Source: Paramyrothecium sp. XJ0827
Lineage: Eukaryota > Ascomycota > Sordariomycetes > Hypocreales > Stachybotryaceae
Length of the DNA stretch: 64,000 bases
Assembly: GCA_020881915.1 (NCBI GenBank)
Contig: JAJFPB010000006.1
Location: forward strand, 2,356,001-2,420,000
Direction: 5' to 3'
In this document: in pieces, positions 33,566 through 43,673 of the stretch
Layout of the letters: every line of letters begins with the position of its first letter
How positions within the stretch are numbered: position 1 is the first letter of the stretch
Program-made: the position numbers and the translations under genes
The notes under the pieces: model-generated
What the model saw: only the letters and a program-made list of their open reading frames with translations
Told to the model about the DNA's origin: nothing
Database searches by the model: none

Positions 33566-34891
33566 TTAGTTCTTGGACTTGGGGGACTTGACGGGGATGG
33601 TCTCCTCGGGGATGGTGATCTCGTCACCGCCCAGGAGCAATTTGGCAATCTTCTTGGAGACGGAGGACCAGTCGAAGCTCTTGAGCCACTTGTCGAGCTT
33701 GCGCTGATCCTTGTTCTTGAAGGAGGTGACGGCGCGGGGCAGCACCTTTGTGCAGTCCTTGAGGGTGTTGATGTTGTTGACGCCGAGGAGGCTGAGGCGG
33801 ACGTATTCACGAGCGTAGTCCTGCGGAGAACAGGTTAGTTTCATGGTTTGCAGCTGCAAAGGAGCCAATGGAAGTCTTACCTCGTTCCAGTCCTTCTGGG
33901 CGTGGCTGCCGGGCTGGGCAAAGTACTCGAAGACCTCCTTGGTCTCAGGGTGCTTGGCGAGGTTGAGGTCGCTCTGGAACATGAAGACGCGTTCGGGGGC
34001 CTTGACCTTGCCCAGGGTCTCCTGGTAGTAGAGCATGTCCCACACGCCGGGCGTGCTGTCCTGGGGGTCGCCGGCGCGGGAGACGTTGACGGCGGTCTGC
34101 TGCGAGGTGGTGTGGGCGCCGAGCAGGGCGATCAGGCCGCGGGGGCTGATGGTCTTGTCGTTGAACATGGCGATGAGCGACTCGGCGTCGGCGAAGGGGC
34201 TGGGCAGGTGGCCCTCGGGGTTGGGCTTGTCGCTGTCCTTGCGGCCGACGTAGGTCTTGATGCGCGGGCCGAGGGGGCAGACGACGGTGGCGACCTTGGC
34301 GCCGACCTGGATCAGGTCGGCCATGGTGACGGAGCCGTAGCCCAGCTTGTCGTGGTACTTTGAGTAGAGCTCGCGGTACTTGGCGACCATGTCCTCCATG
34401 CCGGTGTTCTCGAAGCGCGTCATCTCGTCGGACAGGATGAGGGAGCCGTCGGCGCCGCCGCCGCCGCCCGACTTGGACCAGGTGCCGGCGTCGTGGAAGC
34501 CGATGCGGATGGCCTGGCGGGCGAGGTTGGTGCAGCGGCCGGCGTCGCCGCGGAACATGCCCTCCATCTCGGCCGAGACGTGCTGCCAGACGCAGCACGT
34601 GTCCATGCGGCAGAGGAAGCCGCCGAGCGCGGGGCGGATGAAGGCGCGGTCGTTGCTTTCGGCGTCGGTCTTGCCGGTGAGGATGCGCTTGATCTCCCGG
34701 CCGGTGCTGGTGAGCTTCTTGTCGGGGAGGGTGGCGAGGTCGCCGATGAGCTCCTCGGACAGGAAGCCGGGGTCCTTGTCGCGGGCGAAGTTCTCAATGT
34801 CCTTGACCGTCTTGCCCATGCCGGGGTAGCAGAGACCCTGGTGGAAGCCAGAGGCCGAGAAGGCCGTGATGAAGAGTGTGGAGAACTTCAT
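33566..34891 (-). CDS. secreted class II-type heme peroxidase (CAZy AA2-like)
   Basis: Exons 34891-33881 and 33820-33566 encode 421 aa. A signal peptide is likely (MKFSTLFITAFSASGFHQG). The distal heme site is QAIRIGFHDAGTW (Arg129, His133), followed by a Ca-site-like GGGGGADGS (Asp148). The proximal His is in LIALLGAHTT (His260). Cysteines are at LCYPG, FLCRMDTCC, GRC, VVCPLG and KDC, consistent with extracellular disulfides. This is the plant-peroxidase superfamily, class II fungal branch. It would oxidise phenolic or lignin-like substrates with H2O2; whether it also uses Mn or surface Trp is not clear. The 60-bp intron (33821-33880) is a multiple of three and carries no stop, so intron retention would insert 20 residues. 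The C terminus after the peroxidase fold is Lys-rich. Confidence 0.92.
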   Translation of the reverse strand: MKFSTLFITAFSASGFHQGLCYPGMGKTVKDIENFARDKDPGFLSEELIGDLATLPDKKLTSTGREIKRILTGKTDAESNDRAFIRPALGGFLCRMDTCCVWQHVSAEMEGMFRGDAGRCTNLARQAIRIGFHDAGTWSKSGGGGGADGSLILSDEMTRFENTGMEDMVAKYRELYSKYHDKLGYGSVTMADLIQVGAKVATVVCPLGPRIKTYVGRKDSDKPNPEGHLPSPFADAESLIAMFNDKTISPRGLIALLGAHTTSQQTAVNVSRAGDPQDSTPGVWDMLYYQETLGKVKAPERVFMFQSDLNLAKHPETKEVFEYFAQPGSHAQKDWNEVRLPLAPLQLQTMKLTCSPQDYAREYVRLSLLGVNNINTLKDCTKVLPRAVTSFKNKDQRKLDKWLKSFDWSSVSKKIAKLLLGGDEITIPEETIPVKSPKSKN

Positions 34892-37005
34892 ATTAGCGGT
34901 TTGTGTTTGTGTTTGTAAGTTGAAGCGACAGGTGTTGGGTAGTGGTGATCGTCTTTTTCCAAGATATCTTGTGATGAGACGAGTAGGGGATAGCGACTGA
35001 ACGAGGAGACAAGAATGTTTTTGTGGAAAGTGAATGACCAAGATTAACCAGCTCTTTGGTGAAACGATTGTGAAATGTGCTATTAGAGAAAAGAAGCTCT
35101 GCAGAAGCTGATGCCGGTGATTGCTGGGCGTGGAGAGGAGGGCCTGGAGAAGAAAGCCATGATTGTTGCCGAGACTCGAGGTCCTTATAAGGAAAAAATC
35201 CGAGAAGGTCGAAAGGCCCAGAAGGCTGATGGAGATGATCATGCCCATCCGGAACCGCACCATTAGATCTCTCTCTACCCACGCGATGGAGCCCCCCTTC
35301 TCCATGTTTGACTCGCCCTTGGCGTGTAGCCTCAAAGGATGGCCTTGCCTTCAGGTCGGCGTCGGACGCCCGCCCGTCGTGTCCCACCGCATCGCCGCCG
35401 CCATCTCCCCTGAGCGGAGGCGCCAGGCTTTCTTCTTGCTGTGCCCTTGCCGTCGAAGGTCGAAAGGTCGGCCATGACCTCTTCTGGCGCCATGCCAGGG
35501 CGCCCAGGGACGGCACACCGCGGGCCCCCCTGCTGGAGATCCCGGATCTCGAATTGCCAAATCTAGCGACGTTAGTTCGTATCGAATTCAGGCACGGGCT
35601 GCTGATTGGACGGCGGCGGGTGTCTGCTAGTCCTAGTGCAGGCTAGAGGCGTTGCTGTTCCCGTGCGCCGCCTTTCCTCTTTCTTCCTTGCCCCCCCCTG
35701 CTTGATCCTGTTAGGCTTGTTCCGAATCGAATCTGTCGTATCCAAAACCCCACAAATGTGGTGATACTGTCGGGTGCAGGTTGTGCAGACGCGGAAAATA
35801 GCCTTGTTGGGTACGAGCGGAGGGGAAAGGGCTGAGGGTATCGCCAGGGCTTGGGATCGTACCACGTCGCACGCAATTATTGTCATTTGCATGAGAGCGC
35901 TTGTCAATTCTCTCCCAAAAGCTTGTCGCGGACAAGCAGCGCATGCCTCGGTGCTCACCGTCGGGCCCGGGTCAAAGCGCCCTCAGCTAAGCTCAAGCGG
36001 CCTCAGTTCTCGGGCTCCGCCAAAATCCACAACTGGGCGCCCTGCGCTTCTCGTCCTGTGGCCTGGCCTGCCGTTTGCCTGCTCTCCTTTCTCTCTGGCG
36101 TCAATGTCATGCGCTGCCGTCTCTCCCGATCTGGAGCCCGTTAGCACTATCCACTACGCATTCTCGTATGGTGCAAAGACGCTACGCTACTCTCTACATC
36201 TTTCGGATGACTCTGCGACGCGGACAGACAGGAGGAGCACGAAACGAAACAAGAAACGAAATAAACCATCCCGAACGTGATTTCCTCTCGCTCCTGCACA
36301 GCCTCGTCCTGACTGTGGTTGTCCCTTCTCGTGGTCCGATCCTTGCGTCGACGGCTCTCTGTGCAGGTTTCAGCATCTTGCTTTGATGCATCCGTTCACC
36401 CGTCGCTACATCATAGGCCAGACGAGATTATTTTCTCGTTCTCTTTCTTTACGTACTGAGAACGTTCGGCTGAAGATGCGTCTCGTCCAGCCCTGAAAGA
36501 AGCGTCTGGTGCGTTCCTTTGCGGCTCTCGCATCTGCAAAACCATGCACGCTGCATGCTTGGCAGATGCAAGGGTTTATCGTGCCCGTCCCGCATTGTCG
36601 TTGGGGGTGTCCGTGTCTATGCAAGGAATCAAGCCGTTCCCTGCCGACAACCGAAGTCCCCTCAGCTTGGAGGCTTGGACTTTTTTGCTTTTCTCGCCAA
36701 TTACCCCAGATGCGGCACAATGCAGAGCAGCCTCCCTCGGAAAAATGGCATCGCGGGCCACCGCCCGTCAGCTGAGGCGAGAGGGCGCCAAGAGCATTGA
36801 CGTCGTCTGTGCTCGTTCACACTTGTACCACTTGCACGCACTCACAGACCGCGGGCTTCTGAGCCCAACGCTCCCTTGGCCACTAAAATAAAGCTTGTCA
36901 TTTTGGTCTCGTTTCTGCTACTCAGCCCTGAGGTTTCGAATTCCGCTTGCTCGTGTGCTTAGACGAGGCCATCCTCACCTGTTACGAGGAAGATCGTCCA
37001 CTAAT
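34892..37005. other. intergenic, peroxidase upstream region
   Basis: About 2.1 kb. A palindromic TATA-like CCTTATAAGG at 35181-35190 is about 290 bp upstream of the peroxidase ATG and could be its core promoter. The remainder contains only short, overlapping ORFs on both strands with no family features. Confidence 0.4.
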
Positions 37006-38100
37006 CTACTTGAAGTACACCAGCCTGCCCGTCCGCTCTGCCTGCTCTCGCGTCCAGCGAGCCTCGTCCACCACCGCTCCGCTAGGGTCCTTCAGTATGA
37101 TGGACCCACCTCGGTTCGACAGCGCCACCCCGGTTGCCTCGAAGCGCTCTTTGGCACCCTTCCCGGCGAGCCTGGACCCGGCTGGCAGCGTGAGATGCGC
37201 GCCCATGTCATTCTCGATCCTCCATCCCTCCAGCGAAACGGTCGAGCTTCCGCTGTTCATGAGGAACACTAGCTCGGGGTTTGGATGCCCGTCGGGGCCG
37301 TCTGGATTCACGAGCGCAGCTTCGATCGACACACCAGAGTACGGCTCCTCAGCGTCTCCGTCACCCTCATCGTTCGGGACGTCGGGGCGAGGCTCAGTCG
37401 GGTTCCCATTGCTCCCATCGCCGGGCGCTGGATTGCCTGGGGCGGCGAGGATTTCCCCAAAGACTGGGCCAGCGGCATGGCCGCTTTCATCAGTCTTCAT
37501 GGCCTGTGAGGCGAAAGCAATGAAGAACGCCTCCCAGTGGTGGTCAGGGAACTGCAGGATTATGCCTCCATCTTGGTAAATCCCATTCTGGTCACCAAAC
37601 CTGCCCCCACTTCCCTGATTCATGTGTATGTCGTGCACGCCATCCCGGCTGGAGTACTGCTCTCCATAGAGATAGACGGTCGCATTCTTCTGGATCGCAT
37701 TTTCGAAGAACGGCACGAGAAAATCGACAATGTCGTTCTGGTCGCCGGGAACATCGTGGGGAAGCAGCCTTCCGCTCTCGAGATGGACAATGTCCGACCG
37801 CAGGTAGTCCAGGGCGATGCCTTCGGGTGGGCCGCGATCGTCTTTTGCGATGTCGTGCCAGCCAAAACCCAGACCAGTGAGTTCTTCCATCAGTGGGTCA
37901 TCAAAGTACGAATCCAACCAGTACACGAGTCGCGAGTCTTCGGAGATGGATTTGACATTGATGGCCGAGGACAGCGGCCGCGAGCTTACACCGTCGTTGA
38001 ACTTGAGGTGCCCGTGCGGGCTGACAGGGTCGTTCTCCTTTCTCTCCGCCGTGAAGGAGATAGGCTTGGCCTTCCACACTCCGTAGTTCTTGATGGGCAT
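37006..38100 (-). CDS. YukJ-family (DUF2278) protein with lamin-tail-like C-terminal domain
   Basis: An intronless ORF of 364 aa. It starts MPIKNYGVWKAKPISFTAE, then HGHLKFNDG, typical of the YukJ/DUF2278 family first named in Bacillus. Conserved features continue through LDYLRSDIVH, DIVDFLVPFF, VYLYGEQYSS, GVHDIHMNQG and HWEAFFIAFASQ. An acidic Gly/Asn/Pro linker (~210-248) leads to a ~115-residue domain with LVFLMNSGSSTVSLEGWRI, LPAGSRLAGK and GGSIILKDPSGAVVDEARW. This resembles the lamin-tail (LTD) fold seen on many bacterial secreted or surface proteins. There is no signal peptide. A TATA box (CTATAAAGAGG) is ~75 bp upstream. Function is unknown. The domain pair and lack of introns would fit acquisition from bacteria, but this is not proven. 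Confidence 0.85.
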   Translation of the reverse strand: MPIKNYGVWKAKPISFTAERKENDPVSPHGHLKFNDGVSSRPLSSAINVKSISEDSRLVYWLDSYFDDPLMEELTGLGFGWHDIAKDDRGPPEGIALDYLRSDIVHLESGRLLPHDVPGDQNDIVDFLVPFFENAIQKNATVYLYGEQYSSRDGVHDIHMNQGSGGRFGDQNGIYQDGGIILQFPDHHWEAFFIAFASQAMKTDESGHAAGPVFGEILAAPGNPAPGDGSNGNPTEPRPDVPNDEGDGDAEEPYSGVSIEAALVNPDGPDGHPNPELVFLMNSGSSTVSLEGWRIENDMGAHLTLPAGSRLAGKGAKERFEATGVALSNRGGSIILKDPSGAVVDEARWTREQAERTGRLVYFK

Positions 38101-38174
38101 GTTTGCTGATAGAAGGCTGATTGTAAGGCTGGGGTTTGATGGAGAAGATGCGTTGTGCTGCGTGGGACGCCATG

Positions 38175-38185
38175 CCTCTTTATAG
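38175..38185 (-). promoter_or_regulatory. TATA box of the YukJ-family gene
   Basis: On the minus strand it reads CTATAAAGAGG, about 75 bp upstream of the ATG at 38100. The distance suits a short fungal 5' leader. Confidence 0.5.
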
Positions 38186-39211
38186 TCGCTGCATCGTTCT
38201 TGTCAGACATGTATCATCACAGGGGCTCGTGCCTTCTGTTGCCCGTCTCACACAACCCGGAGGGACACAGGTGTCAGTCGCTCTCGTCAACAAACCGCTG
38301 AATAGGCGACGCTTCCGCACGCACGTGCCGGTATCTAAACCTTAGAACGTTTAGTATGGCAAGAGGTCGCCGTTGCTTGCTGACCATGTGATAAATCTCA
38401 CCTGCATGTAGCTGACCAAACGTACCTGACGATAAGGATGTGCAACGCCCGGCGCGGCGCTGGAAGGTCGAGGCCGCACAGTGGCCATGCGTCGTGTTCA
38501 AGGCAGCTGTCGCAAGGATATTTCCAGCCATTTGGAAGCGAATGATAAGTCGGTGCTGACGCACATAGCCTCGACATCCGACCAAGCGGATCGTAGGTAG
38601 TAAGCCACACACAGCTCCTGACAAAGAGGCTCACATTGTCTGAACGTAGGGCTGAGAAAGGGGCGTAAATTCCAGTGACGGACACCAACTGTCGGTGCAG
38701 CTGCTTTCCCCATCCAAGCCAGAATTGATGACATCGAATGAGCTGCGAGAACTTGCGTGTACAACGAATCAGGAGTCGTTTGTCGCGGATGCTCCAAGTT
38801 GGATGCAACGGCGCAAACGCTTGTTTTCAGCTCAGCCTACATGCGTCGATAGCTTCGATACTGGCACTGACTGTGACAGATCCGGGTACATGGCTTTGCT
38901 CCAAGACACCCTCTCCGTCGAGGTCAAACACGCAGAATGTAGGCTGGGCGGCGGGGTTGGCCATCGCGGATGAGCCTAGAGCAGCCACCAAACGCTGTGC
39001 AACCCGAGGTGGGCTCAAAGTGCAGAAAATAGCGAGCTTTCACACTCAAACCTAATGGCTATCGCTTACGGGTTTGGCTTGACGCGAAACGAAGAGGGAA
39101 AGGTCAATGGCTTGACGTTCTCACTCTAGCACCCGTCACTAGCTGTCCTTCTATCTGCATGTCGTACATCTCGCTCATATGTAGCTGCGATCAAGGCCAG
39201 AGAGGACTCTA
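38186..39211. other. intergenic
   Basis: About 1 kb between the YukJ-family promoter and the histidine-phosphatase 3' end. ORFs are short and on both strands, with no features. I see nothing else in it. Confidence 0.45.
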
Positions 39212-40160
39212 TCATACCTGCACTCCTACGTTTCCAGCTCGCTTCTCCCCTCGCACCAGTAGAGCAATGCTAGACCCTTCGCGGACGTGGACATCCTTGG
39301 CATTGCAAACAGCCTGAATCGCCTGGATTGCCATGGAGTGCACCGTCAGCGAAATGAACTCGCTGCTGTCCGTGGAGTAGATTTCACCGAGGACGGCTTG
39401 CTTCCTCGCGTAGTGCTCCGCGTCAGTCTCGTAATGCAAAATCTTGCGGAACGTATCTTCCTCCGGCATGCTCTCCTCGATGAGGTAGTCGGGGTAGTTT
39501 TCCGCGATCCACGAACGCGGTCTCCTCATGTCGCAGGTGTGCAGAGTGTACCGCTCCCTCAGGTTATCCTTGACGGTAGGCCGGAAGGGTTGTCCATGGC
39601 TCTCCATGAGGTCGGAGAAGGCTAGCCTGCTGGTCTGGAGGCACCGGGCGAGAGAACTCGTGTAGTGTTTCTCAGGAAGCGGTGCGCCATCTTTGTCGAC
39701 CAGGTCCTTCCAGAACAAACTGAGGTCGCGAGCTTGCTGCATGCCAACCTCGGTCAGGAACGCGTCGAACCATGTGGTCACGCCGTCGCCATCCTGAAGA
39801 GACCAGTACGACTGCGCCAGGTTAGCCGGATCATTTATCCCTCAGGTCAACACGTACATCCCACAGCTGGGTGCCGATCTCGGCGGACTTCTGGTTGTGG
39901 AAGCCGACTCCGTGGCGAGTGAGGTACAGCACCTTGTAGGAGACGTTGTCGGGCGCATCGCGGTTCAGCGACCTCACGTATGCCGCGAACCGCACCCAGT
40001 CACGCCCATCTTCCGGCTGCTGGCCGTCGGTGGGGTATTCACGCGGGATCAGAGCCAGGCGCGGCTGCGTCGGGACTTTACCGTTAGGATATTGAGCTGC
40101 AAACTCGGTCAAGTCGGCGAACACGCCTGGAACGGCCTGAAATGTCCATTCCGAAGTCAT
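39212..40160 (-). CDS. histidine phosphatase (phosphoglycerate-mutase-like, PMU1-type)
   Basis: Exons 40160-39858 and 39811-39212 encode 300 aa. The 46-bp intron is the shortest here, with donor GTACGT and branch CTAAC. The catalytic motif is VLYLTRHGVGFHN (His83), with YTSSLARCLQT (Arg156) and NLRERYTLHTCDMRR (probable acid Glu), and VHSMAIQ supplies the second His. After the intron, SYWSLQDGDGVTTWFDAFLTEVG matches the fungal PMU1-like group. These proteins are cytosolic phosphatases of uncertain substrate; yeast Pmu1 was isolated as a suppressor of a phosphoglycerate-mutase mutant. The stop chosen at 39212 follows a GTATGA that could be a donor for a further short exon, so the C terminus is less sure. 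An upstream in-frame Met (40247) would add 29 residues. Confidence 0.87.
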
Positions 40161-41066
40161 GGTACTTGGCTTGTATTTGCGTGAAGGATGTTGGGCGTGC
40201 TTGGCGTAGTAAAGACCAGTTGACCAGTCGCGAGCTTCTAGTTCCACCTACCCTGTACACTAGCTCAACCCCTTGTTGGAACCCTCTCGTTCTGCTTGGT
40301 GAACCATGCATCAAGAAGAAGTGAACACGTGAGGGAGAGGTTATGATTGCTTTGAATAAATTTGGTGACTCTGAGGATAGCACCAACTGCAAGGGAATGT
40401 GACAACTCATGTGGTTAAGGAGGAAATGTCGTTTATCATTTTGCCGAGAACTGCATGTAGGTTGTCTCATCAAGTTCGCACCCATCTGACAATCAAAAAG
40501 CACCGACAAGCAGATTCCAGGATAAGGTAGCCATTCCCTATCTGCCTGCTTAGTAGTACTTAAGCACCATGTCCACTGAGTTTGCTCCTTGCTCCCTTGA
40601 ATCTGTTTCAACGGGTTTCTTGGCATTGATGCTGCCGGTTGCCGGTTGCCAGCTGCCAACAGCCTCAGCAGTTGATCGGCGTGCTAAAGTAGCCACTGGC
40701 TGACACTCCCTCACACGGATGCCTACAGGCAAGGAGGAGTGAATAAATAATCCGTATGGCCCGTTCTTTGGCTCTTCCTAATCTCCCCTCTTCATCCTTG
40801 GCCCTTCATTGACACCACGACTCTGGCGTTTGCTTTTGCACAACTCTGCCACTGGCCCACGTCAGCACCCACCATATCACTGAGAACACGAACTCATAAT
40901 TTTGTTGGCCTGTCCTGGTCTCTTACAGCAGTGGTCAACTCGTAGCCCCGTGCTGGGCTTGGCTTCGTTCCTTTTGGATAGACTGGTGCACATTCCAAGT
41001 CAGCGTAAGTGAGGTTTCCAGATATTACCGAGTAGCCAACTGACGACGACGGTGTTGAAAAGACTG
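40161..41066. other. divergent promoter region, histidine phosphatase and GHKL gene
   Basis: About 900 bp between two start codons on opposite strands. No credible ORF. No clear TATA box for either gene. Confidence 0.4.
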
Positions 41067-43673
41067 ATGGAGTCTTTGTTGGATTTTTACTTTCCGGAGG
41101 ACGACAACTTTCCCGAGGATGACATCGGCGACGAGTCTGACGACGATCCGCGGGTTACTCTCAGCACTATTAAAAACAGCAAGACCATCAACTTCTCGAT
41201 TCAGGCAAGCTACACCAACTGGGAGCCACGGGAAGCTTTTCGTGAGCTGGTGCAGAACTGGCAAGTCTTCATACACTCCGTTTTGTCCCCATCCCAAGAC
41301 TAAAACCAAGGACAGGCGCGATGCAATCATCAAATCGTTCAACCTTGCCGAAAGGGACTTCAGAGTGATTCGCGAAGAGAAGGTCTCCGGTGGAGATATC
41401 GATATCGTCTTCAAGGTGCCGAACCCAAGTCTTGGCTCCGAAGAGACCGAGTGGCTCGGCTATATTCGCTTTGAGGGACGCAACGGGGAGGGAAGCGTTG
41501 ACATATGCAACCGATCGGCAACGCTGCAACCGTGGCACCTTGACCTCGGCGGTACTAGCAAGACCAACGTGGCAGACCAGGCCGGGTCGCATGGGGAGGG
41601 CTTGAAACTCGCAGCACTCGTCTTCATGCGTGGCAGGCAGAACCACTGTCTGCGGTGTCGTTCCGGCAGCTTTAACTGGAAATTTAACTTCACTACAAGT
41701 GGGCGGCTTGTGGTTCGACTACGCCGCATCCAACAGGCCGCCATCACCAAAGAGAGCCAGTCCACTTCGCTGCCGGGTCTGCTACCATTTGCGGCCCAAC
41801 CTGACCGGGACGTGCAGTTCATACTTGGAGAGAAACCCAAGTGCCATGAACGAAATCGAGACCAGCAGGGCAATCAAGTGGAGCGAAGGCAGATCATGGT
41901 AAAGGACTTCAACGAATGGACCAAGTCTGCGCTCTTCTTATGGAACACCAGAGACGGGATCATTTCGACGAACATCGGGGACCTCCTAGTAGACCCGCAA
42001 CTTCGTGGATGTATCTACCTCAAAGGTCTTCTGCTATCTGAGTCCACAACCAACAAGTCCGCTAGCTGCACCGGCCAACGTCTCAATTTTGGCTTCAACT
42101 TTTCCACTGGCAGGACAAATCGCGAAAGGCTGTCGATGGCTGACTCGTATGAGGAGGCCAAGGGGATATTTGCTATCTGGAGCAAAGCGCTTGCGTCAAA
42201 GCCAGACCTCGTAGGCGAGCTCAGTGACATGCTCAATACAGATGGGAGACGCTATGCAGATGTCGCCAGGGCAGAGGACTTTCTCCCCCGTGAAATAGCG
42301 AACCGTCTCAAGGACCATCTTTGCCGCGTTGAGTTCACAAACCGATGGTACTACTGCATTGGAGATGAGCACAAGGTATGTGGGCGATTGTTCTAACATC
42401 CCACCCTATGGCTAACATGCTGTCTAGAATCCCCGGCTCAAACAGATTATTCATGGGCTCGATCGCGATGGATTCATGTTGACGAAGCCATACTGGGACG
42501 TACTGCGCAGTTATGCACTAGTACGCACGGCCGAGGAGGAGGAGCAAAGGAGGTTCATGGATGCACCAACTCTTGGGCCACCCGACACCCGTTTTGCCTC
42601 GGAAGTGCACCGCCTTCTCCGGGCGTGTCTGCGAGCCTGTTCGCAAACAAAGGGTACATTCTTAGAGTTTGTCCAAGCTGGAAACCTTCATCTGCACTTA
42701 TTCTTTTCCCCCTCTGACAAGACTTTCCGAGTCCATGAGCGCTGGCTTACCCAGGATCGTGCAATTGATGAGCTCGGTCTATCTTCCGATCTGGCTCAAA
42801 GCGATCTTGTATACCATACTGTGAAGAAGTTATTTCACGAAGCCCTCGAGCAATTACCAGCCAGCAACTTCCTAGGGAGGGGCGAGACCACAGGAGGTGA
42901 ACGGAGAAGAAGGTTACAAGTGACCCGGGCGGAGCAGCGATTGCTTGAATACTTGCGGATGGGCCCATTCACTGTTACTGCCATGACCAATTCCCCTACT
43001 TTATCCCTGGAATGGCCTTCTAATAGCCATTTCAAGTTGGATGCCGGGTTTGACATCCACTGTCATCGGGCATCTACTTGCTCCCACCTTCGTAAGGCTA
43101 TGCTCGTGTCTGAAGACGGTCAGTATCTAGCTTTGGGTTTTGAGCTCGCTTATCTTGAGATGTATGGCTGACTAAATACAGCCCGTTCGACGAAGAGCAT
43201 GACGTGCATGCAAGGAAGAGGAGCTACCTGTCGTGCTTTTCAAAGAAGCAGGCTGTCGGCAGGCATGTACCAGCAAACAAGTCTGGAGACCAGCGAGAAG
43301 TACTTCTTCATGATCGTTCCCAAGGCACATGATGCTATTATATGGTTCTCAGCCGACGAATATCTGCCACCAACACGCCTGCAGCCTTCGTCTTCTCCAG
43401 CCCAACGACGTCAACAGTCTATGGTATTTAGTAAGTGATGCCACAAGAAATGTCATGACGCTACGCTAAAACTCTCACGCAGCTCGTGGGTCTCGAATTG
43501 ACTCTGTCGACTTTTATCAAGTTGGGAGAGATCAGTGGTATGAAGGTACTGGGCCTAATGACCTTCGGGCGATCATTGGAATTGTCAACGGTAGCACACA
43601 TACAACACCGCCATCCAGGAAGCGACCGAGAAGATACAAAGACGAAGAGGATGATGATGATTATGAACCTTAG
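41067..43673 (+). CDS. GHKL-type ATPase (HSP90/MORC-like N-terminal domain), fungal family
   Basis: Five exons encode 794 aa: 41067-41260, 41316-42375, 42428-43118, 43182-43430, 43483-43673. The first intron uses a GC donor (GCAAGT) and acceptor GGACAG, and it joins the N-box cleanly: EAFRELVQNWRDAI (Glu60, Asn64, Asp67). Downstream are YIRFEGRNGEGSVDICN, LDLGGTSKTN and a G2-like QAGSHGEGLKLAAL (Gly155-Gly160), which together form the ATP lid of GHKL ATPases. Residues ~190-380 have mixed alpha/beta character (SFNWKFNFTTSGRLVVRLRR, VMVKDFNEW-like). The C-terminal ~200 are poorly conserved and end with a bipartite basic stretch (PSRKRPRRYKDEEDDDDYEP), a likely nuclear signal. The role is unknown. 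MORC relatives act in chromatin silencing and, in plants, immunity. The gene belongs to a fungal group I have seen only as hypothetical. Confidence 0.85.

Noticed and set aside
33848..34363. 171-codon plus-strand ORF opposite the peroxidase
   Set aside because: It is a GC-rich antisense shadow of the catalytic exon, with Gly/Val/Ala runs and no motifs.
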